From CAUTVF01 sp963541805 (GTDB taxonomy: Bacteria; Pseudomonadota; Alphaproteobacteria; Rs-D84; CASDRH01): a stretch of 7,181 bases of DNA. The stretch's first letter is position 1, and every line of letters begins with the position of its first letter. Position numbers and translations under genes: made by a program. Location of the stretch: the NCBI GenBank assembly GCA_963541805.1, contig CAUTVF010000050.1, positions 1 through 7,181 of the forward strand, read 5' to 3'. This document shows, in pieces, positions 1 to 5,965 of the stretch. The notes beneath the pieces were generated by a model, which searched no databases, was not told where the DNA came from, and saw nothing but the letters and a program-made list of their open reading frames with translations.

Positions 1-54
1 TTTTCCTTTGATTCTGTTGTATAATAAAATTAAGAGAGGGGTTATGTCTGCTTT
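1..54 (+). other. non-dnaK sequence that looks like the 5' end of another gene
   Basis: These bases do not continue dnaK in any frame of the minus strand. Read on the plus strand they resemble a gene start: TATAAT at 20-25, a purine-rich ribosome site (AGAGAGGGG, 33-41) and ATG at 44-46 followed by TCT GCT. The reading frame then runs into antisense dnaK and stops at 131-133 after 29 codons. The switch to dnaK homology is at about 54/55. I infer that the start of a different gene has been joined head-to-head to dnaK, by rearrangement, by insertion, or as a chimera of the assembly or amplification. No -35 box can be judged because the window begins here. Confidence 0.5.
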
Positions 55-582
55 AAGTGCAGCTGCCGTTGGTTCATTGATAATACGTAAAACATTCAAA
101 CCTGCAATCTTTCCAGCATCTTTTGTTGCCTGACGTTGAGAATCATTAAAATATGCAGGAACTGTGATAACAGCATCTGTTACTGTTTCTCCCAAATAAG
201 ACTCAGCATCCTTCTTTATTTTTTGTAAAATAAATGCAGATATCTCAGATGGAGAATATTTTTTACCCTTAATTTCAACCCAAGCATCTCCATTGTCTGC
301 TTTAACAATTTTATATGGAACCAAATCTTTATCCTTGTTTACCATAGGATCATCAAAACGACGACCAATCAAACGTTTTATTGCATATAAAGTATTTTCT
401 GGATTCGTAACCGCCTGGTTTTTTGCAGTTTGTCCAACCAGTCTATCTTTATCTGTAAAAGCAACAACCGATGGGGTTGTTCTATGTCCTTCTGCATTTG
501 TGATAACTTTTGAATCTTTACCATCCATGAAAGAAAAACACGAATTTGTTGTTCCTAAATCAATACCTATAACCTTACTCAT
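1..582 (-). CDS. dnaK: DnaK (Hsp70 chaperone), N-terminal fragment, homology broken at residue 176
   Basis: DnaK is the cytosolic ATP-dependent Hsp70 chaperone that folds client proteins together with DnaJ and GrpE. The start ATG (582-580) follows a good ribosome site (AGAGGTG, about 6 bases upstream). The protein opens with the phosphate-1 loop IGIDLGTTNS (residues 5-14), has the catalytic-type lysine in AIKRLIGRR (K70), VPAYFNDSQRQATKDA (141-156) and INEPTAAAL (168-176). All of this is collinear with known DnaK and closest in wording to alphaproteobacterial forms. After L176 the expected AYGLD and the phosphate-2 motif (DLGGGTFD) are absent. The 18 codons that remain up to the window edge stay open but look unrelated to Hsp70 in any frame. 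A full DnaK is about 640 residues, so this fragment lacks most of the nucleotide-binding domain and all of the substrate domain. Identity of the fragment is certain; whether the gene is truly broken or this is a chimeric contig end is not. Confidence 0.9.
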   Translation of the reverse strand, partial: MSKVIGIDLGTTNSCFSFMDGKDSKVITNAEGHRTTPSVVAFTDKDRLVGQTAKNQAVTNPENTLYAIKRLIGRRFDDPMVNKDKDLVPYKIVKADNGDAWVEIKGKKYSPSEISAFILQKIKKDAESYLGETVTDAVITVPAYFNDSQRQATKDAGKIAGLNVLRIINEPTAAALKADITPLLILLYNRIKGK

Positions 583-633
583 AATTACACCTCTTTCCAT
601 TATCTTGACCTAAATTTTTTAAGTCCTGGGTTA

Positions 634-661
634 TATGTAGGGTTTATAAAAAAATAGTCAA
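634..661 (-). promoter_or_regulatory. possible dnaK promoter
   Basis: On the minus strand TTGACT (661-656) and TACATA (639-634) are separated by 16 bases and lie about 50 bases upstream of the dnaK start. The -35 is good and the -10 is mediocre. The stretch CCCTACAT around the -10 also loosely recalls a heat-shock sigma factor -10, but no matching -35 is convincing, so I do not claim RpoH control. Confidence 0.35.
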
Positions 662-691
662 TAGATGAAATAAAAATCTTTCAGAAAACCC

Positions 692-718
692 TTGACAATC
701 CCTGGGGGGGGGTAGAAT
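692..718 (+). promoter_or_regulatory. sigma70-type promoter with poly-G spacer
   Basis: A perfect TTGACA (692-697) is followed after 15 bases by TAGAAT (713-718), one mismatch from TATAAT. Nine of the 15 spacer bases are a G run directly abutting the -10. The predicted start point near 725 leaves a short leader of about 25 bases before the cysteine-rich protein. A 15-base spacer is two below the 17-base optimum, so the promoter as read should be weak, and one or two extra G would strengthen it. Confidence 0.7.
704..712 (+). repeat. homopolymer (G)9 tract
   Basis: This is a run of nine consecutive G in DNA that is otherwise about 70% A+T. It is the only G or C homopolymer of this length in the window. 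Runs of this length are prone to slipped-strand copying, and its position between the -35 and -10 boxes ties its length to promoter spacing. Confidence 0.95.
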
Positions 719-738
719 GCAAAAAATTGTTAATAAAT

Positions 739-744
739 GGAGGG
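739..744 (+). promoter_or_regulatory. ribosome binding site deciding the start at 749
   Basis: GGAGGG lies four bases before the ATG at 749-751. The upstream in-frame ATG at 737-739 overlaps this site and has no Shine-Dalgarno sequence of its own (preceded by TTAATAA), so translation most likely begins at 749 and the protein is 235 rather than 239 residues. Confidence 0.75.
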
Positions 745-748
745 TGTT

Positions 749-1456
749 ATGAACTGTTTTAAAATAAAATTCAATTTTATATATTTCCTTAATCTTTTTT
801 GTTTTTTATTTGTTTTATTAATTAATAATTCAAATTTATATGCTCAATTTGAAATTAAAATCTCCAAATCTTTTGATGATATTTCAAAATGTGTAATAAA
901 TTGTGAAAATATTCAAGTTGAAGCAACAGATAAAGGATATGAGACATATTCCTATAATAAAGGCTCGTGTTGTTGCTTTCCTACTAAATGCCCAACAGCA
1001 TGGTATATTTATTATACAAGAAAATATGGAAATGCCACATTTGATAGCTATACATATAGAAGTGTTGGTGATTGGTTTAAATCAGAACAATGGGATTGTA
1101 TGGGACAATGGACAAGATGTTGGAAAGCATACGCAAGAGTTTATAGACCAACATGCTATTGGAATAGTGGATATGGTTATTCTGAAAGTTATACAATTGG
1201 GGATTTAAAAGAAAATGTAGTTTCTTTTGATGATGCAATGCAAAGAGCAAGAAAATATTGTCTAAGTTCATCATATACCAAAGAGTGTAAAGAAAGTTGT
1301 CAACCAACAGCATCTTTATATGTAAATGGGGTACATGTTTCAACAATTGCAGAATTTCTAAATACTTTAACAAAAGAACAAGCAGTAGATGGATTAGTCA
1401 AAAAAATTGGAACAGAAGGAATGATGAAATACTATGATCCCAATCAAATATATTAA
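749..1456 (+). CDS. secreted cysteine- and aromatic-rich protein of unknown function
   Basis: I do not recognise this 235-residue protein. Residues 1-32 look like a signal peptide: short basic N-terminus, a long hydrophobic stretch (about residues 8-25), and a polar tail ending SNLYA with probable signal peptidase I cleavage before Q33. The mature part has 12 cysteines (48, 52, 74-76, 81, 117, 124, 136, 171, 180, 184), spaced as CxxxC, CCCxxxxC, CxxxxxxC and CxxxxxxxxCxxxC. It also has many Tyr and Trp between residues 64 and 148, including the cluster WDCMGQWTRCWKAY. An even count suggests up to six disulfides, hence an oxidising compartment: periplasm, surface or outside. The C-terminal 50 residues are cysteine-free and probably helical. 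There is no membrane anchor beyond the signal and no lipobox. It is a lone gene behind a poly-G promoter. A short secreted effector, adhesin or structural surface protein are all possible; none is shown. Confidence 0.8.
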   Translation: MNCFKIKFNFIYFLNLFCFLFVLLINNSNLYAQFEIKISKSFDDISKCVINCENIQVEATDKGYETYSYNKGSCCCFPTKCPTAWYIYYTRKYGNATFDSYTYRSVGDWFKSEQWDCMGQWTRCWKAYARVYRPTCYWNSGYGYSESYTIGDLKENVVSFDDAMQRARKYCLSSSYTKECKESCQPTASLYVNGVHVSTIAEFLNTLTKEQAVDGLVKKIGTEGMMKYYDPNQIY

Positions 1457-1480
1457 TTACTATAAAATCAAATTATTTAT

Positions 1481-1523
1481 CAGTCTGGTTAATTTTTCCT
1501 CCAAGTTTAATTTAATCAGACTG
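1481..1523. terminator. inverted repeat between convergent genes, possible terminator
   Basis: The arms at 1481-1492 (CAGTCTGGTTAA) and 1512-1523 (TTAATCAGACTG) pair over 12 positions with one G-U wobble in plus-strand RNA (an A-C mismatch in minus-strand RNA), around a 19-base loop. It sits 25 bases after the stop of the cysteine-rich gene and 15 bases after the sufT stop on the other strand. No clean U-tract follows in either direction, so terminator function is inferred from location and stem only. Confidence 0.5.
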
Positions 1524-1564
1524 GCCAAGTTATCATATTATTCTAATTCTAATTGAAACTTGGC
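1524..1564. repeat. second inverted repeat spanning the sufT stop
   Basis: GCCAAGTT (1524-1531) and AACTTGGC (1557-1564) are perfect 8-base inverted copies, 25 bases apart, flanking the sufT stop codon. The left arm begins directly where the previous inverted repeat ends. The stem would form in the 3' end of the sufS-sufT transcript. It may help end or protect that message, or it may be chance. Confidence 0.4.
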
Positions 1565-1945
1565 TTCGTCAGTTAAGTATGTTAAATCCCATTTCGGGGT
1601 CCAAACAACATTTATCTCAACAATTCCAACCCCATCCAAATCTGCAACTGCATCAGCAGATGCTTGCACCAATTCATTTGCGTATGGGCATGTTGGAGAT
1701 GTTAGAGTCATCTCAATAATAACATCACCATTTTTCTTTAAATAATATTTATAAATTAATCCTAAATTATAAACATCAACACCTATATCTGGATCTACAA
1801 CTGTTTTTAATGCATTAATTATCATTTTGGAATCCGTTAATACAGAACGACCCTGTAAACTCTTTCCTGCATATTTTTTAATTCGCGGTAAATCTTTTAC
1901 AGTAAACTCTTTAAAATTATTTAAAATATCTTGATTAATTTCCAT
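1538..1945 (-). CDS. sufT: SufT-like iron-sulfur maturation factor (MIP18/DUF59 family)
   Basis: MIP18/DUF59 proteins act in the cytosol in the maturation or delivery of iron-sulfur clusters, and bacterial SufT is commonly encoded in suf operons. In this 135-residue protein the domain covers about residues 40-125. It starts with the helix before DPDIGVDVYNLGLIY (51-65), continues with strand VIIEMTLTSPTCPYANEL (75-92) carrying the conserved family cysteine C86, and ends with INVVWTPKWD (111-120). Residues 1-40 are an extension outside the core fold. The start overlaps the sufS stop by one base (TAATG), and a GAGGA ribosome site (1960-1956) lies within the end of sufS, so the two genes are probably translationally coupled. 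SufT proper and the related PaaD-type proteins share this fold; the sufS context favours SufT. Confidence 0.88.
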   Translation of the reverse strand: MEINQDILNNFKEFTVKDLPRIKKYAGKSLQGRSVLTDSKMIINALKTVVDPDIGVDVYNLGLIYKYYLKKNGDVIIEMTLTSPTCPYANELVQASADAVADLDGVGIVEINVVWTPKWDLTYLTDEAKFQLELE

Positions 1946-3186
1946 TATGATAGAATCCTCAAAATATTTTTTAAATTATCGATAAATATATCAATATCAT
2001 TTTTATTATTATAAATCCCAAAAGATATTCTGATACTCTGATTGCCACTACAATATAAATTGTGTAACGGTTCTGCACAATGAAAACCAGTTCTTACACA
2101 AATATTTTTTTGTCCTAACATAATTCCGACATCAAACGATGATATATTATCAAAATAAAAAGATATTAAACCAGAGCGATTTATAGAATTATTAAAATCA
2201 CCAATAAAATTTATAGCTTTTAATTCTTTCAGCTTTTCAAATGAATATTTCACTAATTCAGCATCATGAGATTTTATATAATCAAAACCAATCGAATTAA
2301 CAAAATCAATCGCAAACTTAGATCCAATAATATCCGCAATATTTATTGTACCAGGTTCAAATTTTTCAGGTGATTTTGATATAGCAAAATCATCTATTGA
2401 TACGGAATCAACCATATCTCCACCAAAATCAATAGGATATAAATTATTTAATAACTGCTCACAACCATATAAAACTCCAACTCCATTTGGGCCATATAAC
2501 TTATGCATTGAAAATGCCATAAAATCACAATTAATTTTTTGAACATCATGTTTTAAATGAACAATCGACTGCGCACAATCTAAAATAACAACCGCTCCAT
2601 AATCATGTGCAATCTTTGTGATATTTTCAACATTCTGAATAATACCTGTGACATTTGATAATGCAGAAAATGAAACAATATCTGGTTTATTCAAAGCAAA
2701 CATTTTTTGTAATCGTTCTACATCTATAGTCATATCAACATTAAATGGAATTTTATATAAATTTGCAGACATCTTTCGTGCAATATATCGCCACGGTAAT
2801 ATATTTGAATGATGATCTACATCTGTTATATAAACATTACTTGTACTTTTTATTAAATTATTGTGAAATAACAGCAATGCGATCTTATTAATTGAATCTG
2901 TACATCCACGTGTAAAAATTATTTCATTATCTGAATGTGCATTTATAAATCGAGCGATTGTATATCTTGCAGCATCGACCATTTCACCAGAAACTTCTGA
3001 TGTTTTATATGTTCCACGATGAATATTTGAATAATTATTTTCGTAAAAATTTTTAATTCCATCAATAACACAACTTGGTTTCATCGCAGATGCTGCACTA
3101 TCTAAAAATATCATATCATGATTATTTTTAAAAATTGGAAAATATGTCTTTAAATCTTGCAATTGTACCTCTTTTAATATTGACAT
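1945..3186 (-). CDS. sufS: SufS cysteine desulfurase (class V aminotransferase fold)
   Basis: SufS uses pyridoxal phosphate to take sulfur from cysteine, giving alanine and an enzyme persulfide that is passed to SufE for iron-sulfur cluster assembly. The 413 residues match the usual family length (about 405-415). Key sites are visible: DVDHHSN (122-128), the cofactor aspartate and glutamine in ILDCAQS (D203, Q206), the cofactor Schiff-base lysine in SMHKLYGP (K229), the FEPGT loop (276-280), and the active cysteine C370 in VRTGFHCAEPLHN on a short loop, which marks type II (SufS) rather than type I (IscS/NifS) enzymes. It is first in a minus-strand unit with sufT and divergent from thioredoxin. 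No clear Shine-Dalgarno site precedes the ATG. The acceptor sufE is about 2.3 kb away on the other strand. sufB, sufC and sufD are not in the window. Confidence 0.95.
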   Translation of the reverse strand: MSILKEVQLQDLKTYFPIFKNNHDMIFLDSAASAMKPSCVIDGIKNFYENNYSNIHRGTYKTSEVSGEMVDAARYTIARFINAHSDNEIIFTRGCTDSINKIALLLFHNNLIKSTSNVYITDVDHHSNILPWRYIARKMSANLYKIPFNVDMTIDVERLQKMFALNKPDIVSFSALSNVTGIIQNVENITKIAHDYGAVVILDCAQSIVHLKHDVQKINCDFMAFSMHKLYGPNGVGVLYGCEQLLNNLYPIDFGGDMVDSVSIDDFAISKSPEKFEPGTINIADIIGSKFAIDFVNSIGFDYIKSHDAELVKYSFEKLKELKAINFIGDFNNSINRSGLISFYFDNISSFDVGIMLGQKNICVRTGFHCAEPLHNLYCSGNQSIRISFGIYNNKNDIDIFIDNLKNILRILS

Positions 3187-3220
3187 AAATACACAGTAAT
3201 TTTATATTTGCGCACGTAAT

Positions 3221-3226
3221 ATTATA
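3221..3226 (-). promoter_or_regulatory. candidate -10 box for sufS in the sufS/trxA divergent spacer
   Basis: The 72-base spacer 3187-3258 separates sufS and thioredoxin. On the minus strand TATAAT (3226-3221) lies about 35 bases before the sufS start. The -35 at 17 bases spacing would be CTATTG (3249-3244), which is poor, so an activator may be required. No convincing promoter for the thioredoxin gene was found, although it must start in the same spacer. I see no recognisable iron-responsive operator. Confidence 0.35.
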
Positions 3227-3258
3227 ACGAACAGCAAAAAACACAATAGGAGAGTTAA

Positions 3259-3573
3259 ATGAGAGATATAACGGATACAGAATTTGCAAGTTTCATAGAA
3301 AATTCCGATAAGCCTGTTCTTGTTGATTTCTGGGCTCCTTGGTGTGCTCCCTGTCGCGGATTGTTACCAATTATTGAAGATATATCAAGTGAAATGTCAG
3401 ATAAAATTGAAGTAGCAAAAATTAATGTAGATTTATATACTGAAACTGCAAAAAGATTTTCTATCACTAGTGTACCAACCTTGCTATTTTTTAAGAATGG
3501 GAATCTAGTTGCACAAAAATCAGGAGCAAGTACAAAAACCTCTCTTATCGAATGGATCAAGGGATTGTTATAA
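3259..3573 (+). CDS. trxA: thioredoxin, WCAPC active site
   Basis: This is a cytosolic dithiol-disulfide oxidoreductase that reduces protein disulfides and is recycled by thioredoxin reductase. The 104 residues form a single thioredoxin fold: VLVDFWAPWCAPC with redox cysteines C29 and C32, buried acidic D23, lysine K54 in AKINVD, and the cis-proline loop TSVPT (P73) facing the active site. There is no signal peptide, so it acts in the cytosol. The active site is WCAPC rather than the commoner WCGPC; this variant is known in bona fide thioredoxins and should only tune redox potential. A strong ribosome site, AGGAGAG (3248-3254), sits four bases before the ATG. It is a single gene, divergent from sufS and convergent with the exporter. 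A cytosolic reductant could serve persulfide chemistry of SufS/SufE, but that link is only suggested by position. Confidence 0.93.
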   Translation: MRDITDTEFASFIENSDKPVLVDFWAPWCAPCRGLLPIIEDISSEMSDKIEVAKINVDLYTETAKRFSITSVPTLLFFKNGNLVAQKSGASTKTSLIEWIKGLL

Positions 3574-3632
3574 ACAAAAGACGAAAAAGCAGAACTTTAT
3601 TAAAAATAAAGAGTATATGAATTTATCACCTC

Positions 3633-5396
3633 TTATATTTTTGATGTATCAAATTGTATTGAATACAACTTAGAGTATGTTCCAGATTTTTGTAATAATT
3701 CAGAATGCGTACCAAATTCAATAATTTTTCCATCATCAAAGACAACTATTTTATCAGCATTAATAATCGTTGACAAACGATGTGCAATTACAACAACTGT
3801 CCGTCCGACCATTAATTTTTCTAAAGACGTTTGAACAATTTTTTCACTTTTTGCATCCAAAGCCGAAGTTGCTTCATCTAATAATAAAATTGGAGCATTT
3901 TTTAACATTGCTCTTGCAATGGAAATCATTTGTCTTTGTCCCCCTGATAAATTCACACCGCGTTCACCAAGTTCAGTTTCATATCCATTCGGTTGTTTCC
4001 TAATAAAAGAATCAGCTGCAGAATCAATTGCAGCATTATAAACTTCATCATCTGTTGCATTCGGTCTACCAAATAAAATATTATTTTTAATCGTTGTATC
4101 AAATAAAACAACATCTTGTGAAACAAATGCAATGTTATCACGTAAAGTTTTTAAATTAACATCTTTAATATTTTGATTATCAATTTTAATTGATCCACAA
4201 TCAACATCATAAAAACGTAACAATAAATTTATTAATGTAGATTTTCCAGATCCAGAAGCCCCAACAATAGCCGTTGTCTTTCCTGGCTCAATTGTGAAAG
4301 ATACATTTTGTAAAACTTGCTTATCATCATATCCAAAACAAACATCATCAATTAATATTCTTCCGTCTGTTACAACTAAACCTGGACTATTATTATCAAA
4401 AGTAATTTTTGCTTTTTCACTTAACAATTTATTAATTCTATCTGCCGATGCGACACCCATTTGAATAAGATTATTTACATTTGCCAGATTTTTTAGTGGC
4501 TTATATGCCGCAATAATAGCCATCAAAAAAACCATAAACTCGCCAGTTGTCAATTGACCATTCATAATTTTCCAACCACCATAAGTGAGGGTCCCTGCAA
4601 TTGCAACTCCACCAAAAAACTCCATCAAAGGACTTAATACATTAAATAACTTAGAAATTTTAAAATCTAACATTGCAATATGCGTTGCTTGTTGTTTTAT
4701 GTTTGCAATTTCATTTTCTTCCATAGAATATGACTTAATCATCCTGATACCTTGGATAGATTGAATCAACATTGATAAAAGACTTCCAAAACTTTCTCTT
4801 TGTTTTAATGATTTTTCACGAATTAATTTACCAAATCTAACCATTGGCCAAAAAGCAACTGGCCATAAAACAGACATAACAAGAGCCATTTCAAAATTTT
4901 TATAAAACATCAAAGCAATTAAAAAAAGTACAGTAAAAAAAGACTTAAATAAAGTTGTGATTCCATCCAAAATGGTATTTCGTATATTTTGAATATCTCC
5001 AATAAAATGATTTAAAAGTGTAGAAGAATTATTTTTTGAAAAAAAACTAACATCCATATATGCAATGTGACGATATAAATCTATTTGCATATCTTTTACA
5101 ATTTTTGTCCCAATATATGCCATAGTTATTGATTGAAAATATTGTGCACAACCCCTTATAAAAAATATCGATAAAATCTGCAAAGCAATTACATTTAACA
5201 TTTCCTTATTTTTATCAATGAAAACCTCATTAAATACAGGTTCTAACATTTTAACAGATAAAGCATCTGTAACGCTCGCAACGACCATCAAAATTATTGA
5301 AAGCAGTAATAAATATTTATGCTCATATACATATCGTTTCCAAACAGACTTAAGAAATTGCATTAAAACGGCATCTTTATAAAAAGAATTTTTCAT
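3633..5396 (-). CDS. msbA: MsbA-like ABC exporter (fused membrane and ATPase domains)
   Basis: This is an inner-membrane homodimeric ABC exporter, 587 residues, the usual half-transporter length. Residues 1-325 hold the six-helix transmembrane domain (hydrophobic stretches near 28-46, 66-82, 146-166, 169-185, 256-273 and 284-299). Residues 345-580 hold the ATPase with Walker A GASGSGKST (379-387), Q-loop Q427, signature LSGGQ (483-487), Walker B ILLLDE (503-508), D-loop SALD (511-514) and switch histidine H539. All catalytic residues are intact, so it should be active. The lipid A flippase MsbA is the best match for domain order and length, but related exporters of lipids, peptides or drugs look alike, so the substrate is inferred. 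The start has an AGGA ribosome site six bases upstream and a good promoter (5460-5432). It is a single gene, convergent with thioredoxin and divergent from sufE. Confidence 0.85.
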   Translation of the reverse strand: MKNSFYKDAVLMQFLKSVWKRYVYEHKYLLLLSIILMVVASVTDALSVKMLEPVFNEVFIDKNKEMLNVIALQILSIFFIRGCAQYFQSITMAYIGTKIVKDMQIDLYRHIAYMDVSFFSKNNSSTLLNHFIGDIQNIRNTILDGITTLFKSFFTVLFLIALMFYKNFEMALVMSVLWPVAFWPMVRFGKLIREKSLKQRESFGSLLSMLIQSIQGIRMIKSYSMEENEIANIKQQATHIAMLDFKISKLFNVLSPLMEFFGGVAIAGTLTYGGWKIMNGQLTTGEFMVFLMAIIAAYKPLKNLANVNNLIQMGVASADRINKLLSEKAKITFDNNSPGLVVTDGRILIDDVCFGYDDKQVLQNVSFTIEPGKTTAIVGASGSGKSTLINLLLRFYDVDCGSIKIDNQNIKDVNLKTLRDNIAFVSQDVVLFDTTIKNNILFGRPNATDDEVYNAAIDSAADSFIRKQPNGYETELGERGVNLSGGQRQMISIARAMLKNAPILLLDEATSALDAKSEKIVQTSLEKLMVGRTVVVIAHRLSTIINADKIVVFDDGKIIEFGTHSELLQKSGTYSKLYSIQFDTSKI

Positions 5397-5411
5397 AATT
5401 AATCCTAATTA

Positions 5412-5439
5412 TTGACTTTAACAGAAAGCCGATTATATT
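5412..5439 (+). promoter_or_regulatory. sigma70-type promoter for sufE
   Basis: TTGACT (5412-5417), a 16-base spacer, then TATATT (5434-5439). The predicted start near 5446 leaves a leader of about 35 bases before the sufE ATG. The -10 box overlaps the -10 of the opposite-facing exporter promoter. Confidence 0.6.
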
Positions 5440-5460
5440 TTAGCCTCTATTAATAAGCAA
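5432..5460 (-). promoter_or_regulatory. sigma70-type promoter for the ABC exporter
   Basis: On the minus strand TTGCTT (5460-5455), a 17-base spacer and a perfect TATAAT (5437-5432). The predicted start near 5425 gives a leader of about 30 bases to the exporter ATG at 5396. Four bases (5434-5437) are shared with the -10 of the sufE promoter on the other strand. Confidence 0.65.
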
Positions 5461-5480
5461 TATTTAATTATTAAATATAA

Positions 5481-5903
5481 ATGAAAGTTCCAACCGAAAT
5501 ACAAAGTTTTTCCGAAATTCAAAGCATGTTTTGCATTCAAGATTCTGAAAGCATTTACGAAACTCTTATTGAATTAGGAAAGTTAATAAAATCAATTGAT
5601 GAAAAATATAAAGTAGATGAAAATAAAGTATATGGATGTCAAAGTAATGTTTGGATAGTAATTGATGATAATAATATCTATGCTGATAGCAATTCAGCAA
5701 TTGTAAAAGGGTTTTTATACATTTTGTTATCAATAATTTCATCCATAGACTTCTCTTTGTACAAAGATTATGAAAGTTATATTTTTGATAAAATACAGTC
5801 GATTGGATTAATGAATCATATTTCAACATTTCGAAAAAGCGGATTGATCGCATCGATGCAAAAATTGTGTAGTTTACTAAAAATATCACATGAATATTCT
5901 TGA
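5481..5903 (+). CDS. sufE: SufE sulfur acceptor for SufS
   Basis: SufE accepts the persulfide sulfur from SufS, raises its activity and hands sulfur to the SufBCD scaffold. The 140 residues match the family length. Diagnostic features are the active loop VYGCQSNVWIV (50-60) with acceptor cysteine C53, the motif SAIVKGFLYILL (72-83), and the C-terminal GLMNHISTFRKSGL (109-122), which corresponds to the conserved histidine and arginine block of the family. There is no signal peptide, so it is cytosolic. No Shine-Dalgarno sequence is visible before the ATG (the leader is only A and T there), and the next in-frame ATG (M16) has none either and would remove N-terminal helix sequence; I keep the first. 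It is 62 bases ahead of the M23 peptidase and may be cotranscribed with it. Confidence 0.94.
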   Translation: MKVPTEIQSFSEIQSMFCIQDSESIYETLIELGKLIKSIDEKYKVDENKVYGCQSNVWIVIDDNNIYADSNSAIVKGFLYILLSIISSIDFSLYKDYESYIFDKIQSIGLMNHISTFRKSGLIASMQKLCSLLKISHEYS

Positions 5904-5965
5904 TATGAATGATAACTTATACTATCCTTTCAAGACAAAAATAATCAATAAGACAAAGAAAAGAT

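Noticed and set aside
1..54. Group II intron or intein inserted in dnaK
   Set aside because: There is no GUGYG intron start after the break and no Cys/Ser intein-type first residue (the first residue is Lys); too little sequence remains to support either.
293..613. Plus-strand open frame of 106 codons opposite dnaK
   Set aside because: It is antisense to unmistakable DnaK coding sequence and has no ribosome site; a by-product of dnaK codon use.
903..1208. Open frame of 101 codons inside the cysteine-rich gene
   Set aside because: It lies wholly within the 749-1456 gene in another frame, has no ribosome site and its translation has no recognisable character; it is a shadow.
3595..3611. Small hairpin CTTTATT-AAA-AATAAAG after thioredoxin
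   Set aside because: The stem is almost all A-T and has a 3-base loop with no following U-tract; too weak to call a terminator.
5900..5923. TTGATA ... TATACT ahead of the M23 gene
   Set aside because: The -10-like box is fair, but the spacer is only 12 bases and no alternative -35 fits well; cotranscription from the sufE promoter is equally plausible.
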